Shown: positions 1 to 10,200, counted from the first letter of the stretch. The stretch: 64,000 nt of DNA from Dyadobacter sp. CY326 (GCF_021390515.1 NZ_JAJUXI010000011.1:1-64000); one strand, 5' to 3'. Numbers and translations: made by a program. The notes: a model not told the origin generated them from the letters alone.

Positions 1-37
1 AAAAAAGAAAACCGCTACAAGAATAACCTTGCAACGG
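1..37 (-). terminator. Intrinsic terminator after the aminopeptidase gene
   Basis: Read on the minus strand, the arms CCGTTGCAAG and CTTGTAGCGG form a 10-bp stem. It has two G-U pairs and no mismatch, around a six-base loop (12-37). The stem is followed directly by a T-rich run (1-11). The hairpin lies about 75 bases beyond the stop codon of the minus-strand aminopeptidase gene. On the plus strand the wobbles become mismatches, so minus-strand function is more likely. Confidence 0.7.
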
Positions 38-111
38 CTTTGTGAGTATTAATTAAACTAATCTAAAATCTGTATCGCTATCTTAGGACTAGTCATTTTT
101 TCCAAATAACA

Positions 112-1497
112 TCACCCCCGCAACGCCTCAATCCCCACCACATCCTTCACCAACCCCTTACCAAGCACCCGATTCCCATCCTCGGTAATCACCAAATTAT
201 CCTCCACCCGAATCCCCGTAAAATCCCTAAACTGCTCCAACTTCCCATAATCTATAAACTCAGAAAGCTTATTCTCCGCCTTCCAGCGATCAATTAATGT
301 TGGGATAAAGTAAAGGCCAGGCTCAACCGTTAGCACGAAACCGGGTTCCAAGGCTCGGCCTAAGCGAAGGGATTTCCAGCCGAAGGTGGTTCCTTTGATG
401 AGGTCGTCTGTGTAGCCAACGTATTGTTCGCCGAGGTTTTCCATGTCGTGAACGTCTAGGCCCATCATGTGGCCGAGGCCGCATTGGAAGAATAGGGTGT
501 GGGCGTCGTTTGCAAGTGCTTCCTGCGGATCGCCTTTAATAATGCCTACTGATTTTAGGCCTTCCAGTAATTTGGTTGATGCTAATGCATGCACGTCTTT
601 GAACAAAACGCCTGGTTTGCATGCTGCGATTGCTGAAACTTGTGCATTAAGGACGTTCTCATACATTTCTTTCTGAATGCTGCTGAACTGCTTTCCTGCG
701 GGAATGGTGCGCGTGAGATCACCGCAGTAATGCATGGCGGTTTCGGCTCCGGCGTCGCATAATGCCATTTGGCCGTCCTTGATAACGTAGTCGCGGGTGT
801 GCGTGTGTAATGTTTCTCCGTTGACGGTCAGGATAATAGGGTAGGAAATGTCGCCGCCTCGCGCGATGGCAATGCTTTGTAACTTTCCGGCGATGGCTTT
901 TTCCGTCATGCCCGGGCGGGTTGTGCGCATGAAATCCAAGTGCATGTCAATAGACGTGTTGACTGCTTTTTCGATCTCCGCAATCTCTTCTGCTGATTTG
1001 TATGAACGCATGGAAACAATGGCCTTAATCAGCTTTACAGAAGCACGTTGCGGAGCTTCGGCAGGCGAGATTTGCAGCCATTCCTGCAATTTTAATGTAT
1101 GCTCTGCACGGTAAGGGGGCAGGAAATGGACTTCTTGTTTTCTATTCTGAATGTCTTTTAAATATCCAGCAAGCGCCGAAAGGGATTTCACCTGCGTAAC
1201 GCCTACTTTTGCGGCTTTTTCAGTAAGCGGTTCCTGGTAACCCGTCCAGACAATATCATCAATCGTCAGTTCATCGCCAAAAATGATTTCCTGATCATTA
1301 TTAATGTCAATAACGGCATGAATCGACGCAATGTCCAGCCCGAAATAATATAGAAAAGTGCTGTCCTGGCGAAACGGATAAGTATTATCCCGATAATTCA
1401 TCCCGGACTCTTCGTTGCCTAAGAAAAGAATAAGGCCGCTTCCAACTTTCTGTTTTAATATCTGACGGCGTTGCTTGTAAGTTTCTGTTGAGAACAT
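112..1497 (-). CDS. pepP: Xaa-Pro aminopeptidase (M24B, aminopeptidase P family)
   Basis: Predicted cytoplasmic metallopeptidase that removes an N-terminal residue preceding proline. The 461-residue protein has the expected two parts: an aminopeptidase P N-terminal domain (about residues 1-150) and a pita-bread M24 catalytic domain (about 175-450). The five metal ligands of the family are visible in order: the Asp in CDAGAE, the Asp in GDLTRT, the His in GLGHMMG, the Glu in TVEPGLYF and the Glu in GIRVEDN. The length is close to Escherichia coli PepP. The start ATG follows a non-coding region that is divergent to the DUF3800 gene. The gene appears monocistronic, with a clear terminator downstream. 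Family assignment is secure; substrate preference is inferred from the family. Confidence 0.93.
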   Translation of the reverse strand: MFSTETYKQRRQILKQKVGSGLILFLGNEESGMNYRDNTYPFRQDSTFLYYFGLDIASIHAVIDINNDQEIIFGDELTIDDIVWTGYQEPLTEKAAKVGVTQVKSLSALAGYLKDIQNRKQEVHFLPPYRAEHTLKLQEWLQISPAEAPQRASVKLIKAIVSMRSYKSAEEIAEIEKAVNTSIDMHLDFMRTTRPGMTEKAIAGKLQSIAIARGGDISYPIILTVNGETLHTHTRDYVIKDGQMALCDAGAETAMHYCGDLTRTIPAGKQFSSIQKEMYENVLNAQVSAIAACKPGVLFKDVHALASTKLLEGLKSVGIIKGDPQEALANDAHTLFFQCGLGHMMGLDVHDMENLGEQYVGYTDDLIKGTTFGWKSLRLGRALEPGFVLTVEPGLYFIPTLIDRWKAENKLSEFIDYGKLEQFRDFTGIRVEDNLVITEDGNRVLGKGLVKDVVGIEALRG

Positions 1498-1505
1498 AAT
1501 GATGT

Positions 1506-1536
1506 GGCTTTCGGCCGTCAGCGGTCGGCTTTCGGC
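1506..1536. repeat. Short direct repeat GGCTTTCGGC x2
   Basis: The ten-base unit GGCTTTCGGC occurs at 1506-1515 and again at 1527-1536, a 21-base period, immediately upstream of the aminopeptidase start. It is a GC-rich island in an otherwise AT-rich intergenic region. No function is evident; it looks like a remnant of a simple intergenic repeat. Confidence 0.5.
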
Positions 1537-1549
1537 TGTGTTTGTCTAT

Positions 1550-1568
1550 ATCAAAAGAACGTTTTGAT
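1550..1568. promoter_or_regulatory. Possible operator: inverted repeat upstream of DUF3800
   Basis: ATCAAAA and TTTTGAT form perfect 7-base inverted arms separated by GAACG, about 60 bases upstream of the DUF3800 start and about 50 bases upstream of the divergent aminopeptidase start. The position would suit a repressor site serving either gene. No regulator is recognised, so this is a structural observation only. Confidence 0.25.
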
Positions 1569-1628
1569 GAATGATTTTAATTTACTTATTTGAAACGTCT
1601 ATTTATTTAACACACTATAAAAATCATA

Positions 1629-2450
1629 ATGACTACAAAGAAATTACCTCTTTTTCATCACCACCGTTTTCTGGACGAAGCTGGCGATACAACTTTCTAT
1701 GGCAAAGGTAACACGCCAATTGTTGGTAACGATGGCGTTTCGAAATGCTTTATCCTTGGAATGTTGAAAATATACGAACCCTTGGACGTTGTAAGGCAAA
1801 AAGTCATCGATTTGCAATCCAAAATCGCCCAAGATCCTTACTTCACTGGAATTCCCAGCATTCAAAAAAGGAAAGATAAGATGGGATTCTATATTCATGC
1901 GAAAGATGATATTCCGGAAGTCAGGAAAATGGCGTTTGACTTGATCAAAAGCGTTGATTGTAGTTTTGAGGCCATTGTAGCAAGAAAAATATATACCCTT
2001 TATCAAAGCAAGCATAATGGTAGAGAAGCGGAGTTTTACGCCGATTTAATGTCCCATTTGCTAAAAAACAAACTTAATAAATATGATAGCCTGGTGCTGA
2101 ACATTGCACATCGATCGCAATGTACGACACATGCTAACCTGCAAAAAGGATTGGACAAATCAGTCGAACGGTCAAAAACAAAAGCTCCGGATAAATCGAA
2201 TAACTGCTGGGTGGTTTTCAATGTCCAGCAACCAACAACGGAGCCGTTGCTCAATATTGCAGACTACTTCTGCTGGGCAATTCAACGAGTTTTCGAAAAA
2301 GGTGAAACGCGTTATTACGATTATATCAGCGATCAAATCGGTTTGATAATAGATCTGTACGATTTTGATAAATATAGGCTTGAAGATGGGAGAGCAGGAA
2401 ACTATTATGGCCGGAAAAACAAGCTCACAAAGTTGAATTTTATCCCATAA
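1629..2450 (+). CDS. DUF3800 domain protein
   Basis: A 273-residue protein recognised as DUF3800 by its N-terminal acidic motif FLDEAGDT (about residues 14-21), the mid-protein region with HRSQ...NLQKGL (about 160-175), and the late motif IADYFCWAIQRVFEKGE followed by RYYDYI. I recall this family as predicted RNase-H-like and possibly nucleolytic, because of its conserved Asp/Glu residues. No activity is established here. There is no signal peptide or membrane segment. Base composition is visibly more AT-rich than the flanking aminopeptidase and SusD genes, which suggests acquisition. The gene stands alone: divergent from the aminopeptidase and convergent with susD. A structured RNA-like element starts 4 bases after its stop codon. 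A set of structured RNA motifs named after DUF3800 has been reported from comparative genomics, so the pairing is probably meaningful. Confidence 0.85.
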   Translation: MTTKKLPLFHHHRFLDEAGDTTFYGKGNTPIVGNDGVSKCFILGMLKIYEPLDVVRQKVIDLQSKIAQDPYFTGIPSIQKRKDKMGFYIHAKDDIPEVRKMAFDLIKSVDCSFEAIVARKIYTLYQSKHNGREAEFYADLMSHLLKNKLNKYDSLVLNIAHRSQCTTHANLQKGLDKSVERSKTKAPDKSNNCWVVFNVQQPTTEPLLNIADYFCWAIQRVFEKGETRYYDYISDQIGLIIDLYDFDKYRLEDGRAGNYYGRKNKLTKLNFIP

Positions 2451-2454
2451 AAAA

Positions 2455-2521
2455 AGCCCGTAAGTGCACTAAGAAGGATACCCTTCAACGGCGTGGAGCC
2501 GACCTTCATGCATAACAGGCT
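2455..2521. ncRNA. Candidate structured RNA next to the DUF3800 gene
   Basis: A nested fold can be drawn by eye. The outer stem pairs 2455-2461 with 2515-2521, with one internal C/A on the plus strand that becomes a G-U pair on the minus strand. A second stem pairs 2464-2468 (GTGCA) with 2509-2513. Inside are two hairpins: GAAGG 2473-2477 with CCTTC 2482-2486, and CGGC 2489-2492 with GCCG 2498-2501. A second CCTTC at 2503-2507 could compete for the GAAGG arm. Strand is uncertain. The element lies just after the plus-strand DUF3800 gene, but on the minus strand it ends in seven U residues. It may correspond to one of the published DUF3800 RNA motifs; I cannot confirm which. Confidence 0.55.
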
Positions 2522-2553
2522 GATACAAAGATCAAAAAATAATTACAGAATAC

Positions 2554-2591
2554 AAAAAAATCCTGCTCACCAACAAGTCGTGGGAGCAGGA
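2554..2591 (-). terminator. Intrinsic terminator after susD
   Basis: TCCTGCTC (2561-2568) pairs perfectly with GAGCAGGA (2584-2591) around a 15-base loop. On the minus strand the stem is followed by seven T (2554-2560). It begins about 30 bases beyond the SusD stop codon and would end the ThuA-fusion/susC/susD transcript. Confidence 0.8.
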
Positions 2592-2621
2592 GCTTATTAC
2601 CTAACCTATTTGAGTTCTTTA

Positions 2622-4205
2622 TTAGTATCCCGGATTTTGTTTCAGGTTTGTGTTTTTGTCCAACTCTGTTTGCGGAATTGGAAACAACGCCCGTTGCTGT
2701 GCTTGCGGACGGTGGTTGAACCACTTTTTGGTTTCGTATATACCAAACCGTATCAAATCCTGGCGGCGGTGGGCTTCGGCTGCGAATTCCCAGCCTAGCT
2801 CATCCAAAAAGCGTCCGAATTTCACATCGTCTCCGCCCTGGCGTTCGGTGATGGTGCCGTTCACTGCCTGGAAACCGTAATTGTAGCGACTGCCTTTTGC
2901 CAGATCAGCTGCGGTTACAGTGGCTTTTGCAGGGTTGGCTTTGAATGCGCGTTTGCGGACTTCCGTTACGATGGTTGCTGCGTCGGCTGCTTTGCCTGTG
3001 CGCAGCAATGCTTCTGCTTTGATCATCAGCACGTCGGCATAACGAAGCAGTGGGAAGTCATTGTCCAAGCTGCCGGTTGCGTTGGGTTTGATTTTGTATT
3101 TTCCAATGCGATAACCGTCTGTGGAAGCTGTTTTTTCAATGCTGGGGACGGTTTTTGAATAAGTGATCACGACGGCTCCCGTTGTTGCATTTTTCTGCGG
3201 GCCCATGATCCAGGTGTCGGCCAGGCGGCCGTCTTCGGCGTCGTAGGTGTCGATAAATTGCGGCACGGCGCAGTTTCCGCCCCATGGACCGGCGTTCATC
3301 GGATACACGGTGCGGCTCAATGGGTCGAGCGTTTTCATGTGGATCTGGTTGCCGGTTCCATAAATTTCATCGTAAGGGATTGCGAAAATGATCTCTTTGG
3401 AATTGAAATTGGTCCAGGTGAAAACATCCGAATAGTTGGCATCTAATGCGTATTTGCCGCTTTTGATTACATCATCAGCTTGCGCAATCGCCTTTTCCCA
3501 TTCAGGCGTTCCGGTGTAAACTTGTGCATTCAAATATATTTTTGCTAAAAGCGCTTTTGCGCCCCATTTGTTAAGCTGTCCGTAAGTGGTGGACGCGTTT
3601 TCGCTAAGGTTAGGCATCACTTCCAGCAGTTCTTTGACCACAAAATCATACACTTCCTTGCGTGTGTTTTGTTTTGGCAAAGAAATATCCTTGAAGTCAG
3701 TCACAATGGGCACATTGCCGTGATTATCAAGCAAAAGATAATAAGCCAATGCACGCACAGCCCGGAGCTCAGATTCCAGTTCCACTTTTCCCGTCGTTAA
3801 AGGAATTTCACCTTCTGCAATTTGAGATAAAACACGATTTGCTGTAGTAATGCTGCGGAATGAGCTTTGCCAGGCATTTTCCGGCTGCCATTGGAGCGAA
3901 GTCCAGGTGTGCTGGTGCATCCGGCGATACGTTCCGCCATCGTCCCAGCCATTTGGGCGCACGGGCGTTACAATGGCGTCGGCTGCTTCTTCCTGCAAAT
4001 CGAAATAGCCCTGCCAGCCTAACATTAATCCGCGAAGGGACGAATAAACAGGCGCTACGATTGCTGGAATGTCCTTTTCGGTTGGCTGATAAGTGCTCGA
4101 CAAAACCTCTGAGTAAACCTGTTCTTCCAGGTCGGTGCAGGAGTAGAGCGTGGCCGCACCCATCATGGATGCGAGTATGATGTATATTTTTCCTTTGTTT
4201 TTCAT
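2622..4205 (-). CDS. SusD/RagB family nutrient-binding outer membrane lipoprotein
   Basis: Surface lipoprotein that caps a SusC-type TonB-dependent transporter and binds its glycan or other ligand. The 527-residue protein has a lipoprotein signal with the lipobox LYSC (Cys23). The helical SusD body follows, with the N-terminal SusD-like part over about residues 25-230 and the RagB/SusD C-terminal part over about 260-527. Typical family elements include the late FGRFLDELGWEFAAE and HRRQDLIRFG stretches. The gene lies 22 bases after susC on the same strand and is the last gene before a strong terminator. It is the obligate partner of the adjacent SusC. The ligand is unknown. Confidence 0.94.
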   Translation of the reverse strand: MKNKGKIYIILASMMGAATLYSCTDLEEQVYSEVLSSTYQPTEKDIPAIVAPVYSSLRGLMLGWQGYFDLQEEAADAIVTPVRPNGWDDGGTYRRMHQHTWTSLQWQPENAWQSSFRSITTANRVLSQIAEGEIPLTTGKVELESELRAVRALAYYLLLDNHGNVPIVTDFKDISLPKQNTRKEVYDFVVKELLEVMPNLSENASTTYGQLNKWGAKALLAKIYLNAQVYTGTPEWEKAIAQADDVIKSGKYALDANYSDVFTWTNFNSKEIIFAIPYDEIYGTGNQIHMKTLDPLSRTVYPMNAGPWGGNCAVPQFIDTYDAEDGRLADTWIMGPQKNATTGAVVITYSKTVPSIEKTASTDGYRIGKYKIKPNATGSLDNDFPLLRYADVLMIKAEALLRTGKAADAATIVTEVRKRAFKANPAKATVTAADLAKGSRYNYGFQAVNGTITERQGGDDVKFGRFLDELGWEFAAEAHRRQDLIRFGIYETKKWFNHRPQAQQRALFPIPQTELDKNTNLKQNPGY

Positions 4206-4227
4206 TTTGTCAAAAATTGGCTGTGGA

Positions 4228-7224
4228 TCAGAATGTTACACTTAGGCCTGCTGTGAATGTCCGCGTTGTCGGATATTTGTCGCGCTGGTCGCTTCCGGGA
4301 GCAAAACCCGTCATGTCTACGCCTTCGGGGTCAATTCCCGTGTAACCTGTAATGGTAGCGAGATTCAGTCCCGAAACAAAAATGCGGGCGTTTTTTAAGC
4401 CTTTCAAAACGGTGTTTGGCAAAGTATAGCCGAATGTTACGTTGTCAATTTTCCAGTAATCGCCCTTTTCAATGTAATTGGAAACATACACCAGATCATT
4501 GTTCAGCACTTTGCCGTCGATCGGATCGTAAGCTGTGCTCAGCATGTTGTAAGCCTTGTTTTTTGGATTATTATAAAACATGCTCTGGAAATTAAGAATG
4601 TCAAATCCGAACGCGCCGCGCATATTTACAGCCAAGTCGAAGTTTTTGTAACGCACCGAGTTATTCCAGCCCATGACGTGTTTTGGAATCCCGTTGCCGT
4701 AATACTGACGATCTTCCGGTGTTGCATTGGCGATAGGAATGACCTCGCCGTCTTTGTTTTCAACCAACCAGGCACCTTTTTCATCAAGGCCAACACTTTT
4801 CCAAACGAAAAACCGTCCGATAGGCTCGCCCACTTTCACGCGGTGCGTGGAAACCTGGATAGGCTCGCCGGTGTAACCCGCATCGAAAAAGTCATTGGAT
4901 GCTTCGAATTGGTCATTGGAAAGACTCACCAGTTTGTTTCTGTTGGTCGAATAAGTGAAACCAGTGTTCCATTGCAGGTTAGCAGTTTGAATGGGCACAA
5001 TGTTCAGCAACACTTCCAAACCTTCGTTTTTCATCGTTCCTGCATTGATCAGCATCGAATTAATCAAGTAAGGAGGAACCGGAACGGGGAAATCGTAAAG
5101 CAGATCCTTCACCTTGCGGCTGTAAAAATCAACCGAGCCGTTGATCCTGTTTTTCAAGAAACCGAAATCCACACCGGCATTGATCTCCTCTTTTTTCTCC
5201 CAACGCAAATTAGGGTTGAAGTTACGTGCCGGAACAAAACCAGGAACCCATTTTCCGCCAATAAAAGCACCTTCCGTACGCGTAAAATTGTAGCTGATTT
5301 GTGACAAATACGGATCACTCGCAATGGTTCCCGTGACACCAATCCCCGCTCTTAACTTAATTTCAGAAACGCCTGTAAGCCCTTCCATAAAACGTTCCTT
5401 GCTGATTCTCCAACCCACGGAAGCCGCCGGGAATGTTCCCCATTGATTGTTAATCCCAAATCTGGATGAACCTTCGCGACGAACGCTCGCCATGAACAAA
5501 TATTTCTCGTCCAAACTGTAAGTCAAACGACCAAAGAAGCCTGCGAGCTGCCATTTGTTCTTGCTGCTTCCCATTCCAGCCTGTCCTTTTTGCAAAGCGC
5601 CGCCCGCGCCGAGGTTGTTCCAGTCATAAGCGTCCGTTGGGAAATCCCAGTTGCTTGCGCTGAATGCCTCGTAGGTTGCGTCCTGCCAGCTGTAACCGCC
5701 CAGCAATGTAAAGCGGTGTTTACCAAATGTTTTGGCATAATTTCCAGTGAATTCCAGCAGGTTTTCGTTGTTCGCGTCGGTGCTTCTGAATGCAGTTGCA
5801 TTTTGGTTGCTAAGGCGCGTTGCCGTGTGGTTAAATGTTGTAGAACCGCCCTCGAGGGTGCTGTTCTGCACATTTGAAACCAATAATTTAAAATTCAAAT
5901 CGGCAATCGGCGCATAATCCAGACTTCCACTCATCCGCATTTCTTTGAACTTGGCTTCATAGTTTGATTCGTTCAAAAGCGAGACCGGGTTTTCGTAAAA
6001 ATAACCGTCTCTTTCCTGCCATGCGCCTGTTTCTGTTCTCACGCGGTCCGTTGGATTTCGGATCATTGCCTGGCGATAAGCATAGCCATAAGCCGCGTCA
6101 TTATTCGCAGGTGAGACCGCTCCGTTGGACGAAGTAATGCGGTTAATAATCTGAATGTTTGTTTTTAATTTGTTATCAAACATCGCGTGATTGAGGTCGG
6201 CGCGGCCGGTAAAGCGGTTTTGTCCTGATCTCAAAAAGATCCCTTCCCAATTCCTGTAATTCACTGATCCTGTAAAATTTGTCGTGCTGTTTCCGCCAAA
6301 GAATGTCAGGTTATGGTTGTGGCTTACAGGTTTTTGTGTGATCTCATCCAGCCAGTCGGTGTTGCCGCCGAAGTCCTGATAATCAATGCCTTCGCTGATT
6401 TTTCTACGGTAATCATCGCCTGTCAGCAGTTTAGGTCTGCGCGCGATAGTTTGAATGTTCACGTAATTCGAATATTCCACGCTTGACCGCGAAGTGTTGT
6501 TGCGGTTTTTACGCGTGGTGATCAAAATTACACCGCCCGTTGCCCGCGTTCCGTAAATCGCAGCCGCAGATCCGTCTTTCAAAACGTCCACAGACTCAAT
6601 GTCTTCCGGCGCAACAGTGTTCAATCCGCCTGGAATCCCATCGATCAAAATTAAAGGCGCAGAGGTTCCGTTAATAGAGTTAATCCCGCGCAGGTTAATT
6701 TGCGTATTCGAAGTAGGCGAGCCGCTGGGCGTTGTAATGCGCAAACCAGCCACTTTTCCCTGGATCAATTGCGCCGCATCGCGCACGGTTCCTTTTACAA
6801 AATCCTCCCGCTTTATGCTCGCAACCGAACTGGTAATGTCGCCTTTTTTCTGCGTTCCATAACCAATCACGACCACTTCCGAAAGCTGTTTTTGGTCCGA
6901 AGCCAGCTCAATGTTAAAGTCATTCTGGCTGCCCACAACAAGCTCCTGACTGGTGTAACCAATGTAGCTGAGAATAAGCGTTGCGTCTTCTGGAACGGTC
7001 AGTTTGAATTTTCCTTCGGTGTCTGTGGCTGTTCCAATGGTATTATTTCCCTTTACAATAATGGTCACGCCGGGCAACGGATTTTTGTCTTCGGCGGAAA
7101 CCACTTTTCCGGTAATCTGGCGGTCGGCTGCCTTTGCGGTGGCTGGCAGGAAAAGCAGCACGGCCACACTGCAAAGCAGGTAACAGGCCACTTCCTGAAT
7201 AAGTCTGGATAATTGTTTATTCAT
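4228..7224 (-). CDS. SusC/RagA family TonB-linked outer membrane transporter
   Basis: Outer membrane beta-barrel that imports an oligomeric nutrient with energy from TonB. The 998 residues show a signal peptide ending around ATAKA, a carboxypeptidase-regulatory-like domain (about 35-115), the SusC signature VVVIGYGTQKKGDITSSVAS before the plug (about 115-235), and a 22-strand-type barrel ending in an aromatic residue (VTF). The plug motif with LRGINSINGTSAPLILIDG is typical. It follows the giant ThuA fusion by 45 bases and precedes susD by 22 bases, so the three genes are probably one operon. The substrate cannot be read from the sequence, but the upstream enzyme suggests a sugar or sugar-derived compound. 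Confidence 0.95.
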   Translation of the reverse strand: MNKQLSRLIQEVACYLLCSVAVLLFLPATAKAADRQITGKVVSAEDKNPLPGVTIIVKGNNTIGTATDTEGKFKLTVPEDATLILSYIGYTSQELVVGSQNDFNIELASDQKQLSEVVVIGYGTQKKGDITSSVASIKREDFVKGTVRDAAQLIQGKVAGLRITTPSGSPTSNTQINLRGINSINGTSAPLILIDGIPGGLNTVAPEDIESVDVLKDGSAAAIYGTRATGGVILITTRKNRNNTSRSSVEYSNYVNIQTIARRPKLLTGDDYRRKISEGIDYQDFGGNTDWLDEITQKPVSHNHNLTFFGGNSTTNFTGSVNYRNWEGIFLRSGQNRFTGRADLNHAMFDNKLKTNIQIINRITSSNGAVSPANNDAAYGYAYRQAMIRNPTDRVRTETGAWQERDGYFYENPVSLLNESNYEAKFKEMRMSGSLDYAPIADLNFKLLVSNVQNSTLEGGSTTFNHTATRLSNQNATAFRSTDANNENLLEFTGNYAKTFGKHRFTLLGGYSWQDATYEAFSASNWDFPTDAYDWNNLGAGGALQKGQAGMGSSKNKWQLAGFFGRLTYSLDEKYLFMASVRREGSSRFGINNQWGTFPAASVGWRISKERFMEGLTGVSEIKLRAGIGVTGTIASDPYLSQISYNFTRTEGAFIGGKWVPGFVPARNFNPNLRWEKKEEINAGVDFGFLKNRINGSVDFYSRKVKDLLYDFPVPVPPYLINSMLINAGTMKNEGLEVLLNIVPIQTANLQWNTGFTYSTNRNKLVSLSNDQFEASNDFFDAGYTGEPIQVSTHRVKVGEPIGRFFVWKSVGLDEKGAWLVENKDGEVIPIANATPEDRQYYGNGIPKHVMGWNNSVRYKNFDLAVNMRGAFGFDILNFQSMFYNNPKNKAYNMLSTAYDPIDGKVLNNDLVYVSNYIEKGDYWKIDNVTFGYTLPNTVLKGLKNARIFVSGLNLATITGYTGIDPEGVDMTGFAPGSDQRDKYPTTRTFTAGLSVTF

Positions 7225-7269
7225 GTGTCAAAAGTTAGATGGTGATAAAATTTTAGTTAGCTGGGTTAC

Positions 7270-10200
7270 TTACTGCACTTTCATGATTCCATTCATAATC
7301 CGCCAATGGCCCGGGACGGTGCACAGGAAAGGATAATCGCCGGGTTTTTCGGGGGCAATGAAAACAAGCGTTGTACTTCCCTCCGGACTGATCAACTCAG
7401 TCGAATGAAGGATTTCTGGCATTTTTGGAATGTAATTCAATTCAATGGCATTGCTTTCCCGGGCGAGCAAATCGGCAGCCGCACCCACTTTTTCCAGACT
7501 TCCCTGCGCGGCGATAAGCAGGTTATGCTGCATAAAATCAGGGTTAGTAAAGCGGATCGTCACTTTTTGTCCGGGTTTTACAGTGAAAGTTTTTTTATCA
7601 AATTTCATCTCATGCTCAATCACTTTCAGGTTAACCGTGATCGGGCTTCCTTTGCCTTTTCCAATGGCTTCCGGCTTTGCAACTGGCACTGCTGAGGCCA
7701 CTTTTTTCTCTGGTTTATCTTTTGAAACCTGGTTCAATTGCATCGTGCTTTTGACATCCAGCCAGCCTCTTAACCTGAAATTTTCAGGATAATCGCCTAC
7801 TCGGTTTTCATCACGCAAGTCACGTCCGAGGCGAATGTCGTCTGGATTGAATGGTTTGGCGAAAAGCGATGCGGCTCTGCCCTTCACCGGCGTTTCGTCC
7901 TCAATGGCCAATGTCATTTCGCCGCCTTCCGACAATGTTGCAACCGCATCAAAGCGCTCAGCGGGCAACTTTTGGTTTGAATAAATGTCATAAGCTTTGC
8001 CATCCTGTTTGATCAGCCAATGCAGTTTTCCCTCATTCATATAAAGACTGTAACCATTCTCCTTGTTGCCCTGCGACGTGATTACGCCCGATAATTCCTC
8101 ATCCGATTTGGTAATAATGGCCTTAATGGTGATTTCTTTGTTGGCAATGTCCGGTGGGAAAATCGGCGGCGACCAGAGATTGAGTACATAAGTTTCCTGC
8201 ACTAAACCACGTTCAATGCGAGCGGTTAATGTGGAATCTTTAAGTTTTGCGGCTGCATTTTTAAAACCGGCTTCATGCTTGATCACGCCTGAGAAAATAG
8301 CCTGCTGCAAATATTCATCCGCAGCATTTTCCGAATCCTGACCAGCCAGATAAAGCATTTTTCCAATTTCCTCAGAAGCCGGCAAATCGGTCAGCGCTTG
8401 AATTGCGGCGAGCCTAACTTTCAAATCTGGATCATTCAATGAGTTCGTCCATTTCAATGCAGAAAGCGTTTTATCGTTTCTTGGCAAAAGTTTCACTGCA
8501 TTCTTGCGAACGCCGGCAGCCGGATGCCGCACCGCACGAACCAGCGCGTGATAAGCTTCTTCATTAGAGCCATCCAGCGCACCCAATCCTTGTAATGTCC
8601 AAAGCGCATGCACGGCGGGACTGTTTAAGCCAATTTCATCCACAGACGGATCATTAACCTGCTTAATCAGCTCGGGAATCAATGTTGTGTGCTGCGCTTC
8701 CACGATCAATCTTTGCGCTGTGGTGCGCCAGAACATGTTGTCATTTTTCAATGCTGCCAAAAGCCCCGCCTGATCGTTTTTGTCCAGTTTTACCGGTTGA
8801 TAAGGTTTTGCATTTTTATAAACGACCCTGTATATACGTCCGTGTTTGTTGTCCCTCAGCGGGTTGATGTAAGCATTGCCTTTTCCGTTTTCAAAACCGC
8901 GCGGTGTAGGATTATGCTGAATGATGAAACTATACCAATCCGCCACCCAAACGGCTCCATCCGGCCCCACTTCCGCATGTACGGGCGAGAACCATTCGTC
9001 CGAGCTGGCCAGCAAATTGAAACCATTTTTCTCCTTATAACCTGCGCCTTTTGGTTTCAATATGGCCTGATAAAGCAAGCGGCCCGTCGGTTCGCAGACA
9101 AATGCGGTTGCGTTCCAATATTGTTTAGGGAAATTTCTCGCTGTATAAAGGTTATGACCTGCTGCAGCCGTGAAGCCGCCATGAAAATCCACCTGGCGCA
9201 ATGCAGGCGTCATATAGTTCATGTCATAATGTGAATCGAGCTTGTAAACGGTGTTACCCGAGCCATCCGCGACGGAGCGTTTTACATATTCCAATGGCAT
9301 CGCGAAATGTCCGCTGTAATTGCCGTTGGCTGTTGAAATAAACACTTCAAAATCTTCCGAAAAGCCCAGTCCCCAGGTGTTGTTCGACGTCCGGCCAATG
9401 TATTCCAGATTCTTGCCATCCACATCAAATGTGTAAATGCCCTGACTGAAATTCACCGGCTTGTCATTCACCGTTCCGCGGTAACCTGCATATCCCAGCA
9501 CGCCCCAGATCTTGTTATCCAGCCCATATTTCAAATTGGAAGGTCCGGCGTGCGTGTCGCTTTTGCCCCAGCCGCTGATGATGTTTTCGCGCACGTCGGC
9601 TTTGTCGTCGCCGTTCGTGTCTTTGAGGAAAATGAAATGCGGGGCTTGGGCTACGATGACGCCGCCGTTGGCAAATGTAATGCTGGTCGGAATGTTCAGG
9701 CCGTCTGCAAAAACGGTAAACTTATCTGCCCTGCCATCATTGTTTGTGTCTTCACAAATCTTGATCCGGTCCTTTCCGGTTCCGTCTTCGGTTCTGATTT
9801 CGTTTGGATAATCTTCTGTTTCAATGATCCACAAGCGGCCTTTTTCGTCCCAGGCCATTGCAATGGGTTTTACAATGTCGGGTTCGGAAGCAAATAATTG
9901 TAAATCAAAATCAACCGGAACCTGGATCAGTTTTGCAGATTCTGTTGGTGAAAGCGGAAGCTGGAATTTTGGCGCCGGATCGCGTTTTTCGTAGTTTGGA
10001 ACGTCGGCATCCTTGAATTCGGGCGTGGGCAGTTTCAGGCTTGCATACGCTGCTTTTGCCTCATCATTAATCGCCCACAACACGCCATTCAGCACCAGAT
10101 CGTGAAATCCTCTTTGTTTCCAGGTGCGCTCATCGTGCCCGTATGCGGTGTAAAACACGCGGCCTTTTCCCTGCGTCCGCACCCAGGTCCACGGCTCGCG

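Noticed and set aside
4678..5304. A 208-codon plus-strand frame inside susC
   Set aside because: It is antisense to a clearly conserved SusC barrel region and shows no protein motif.
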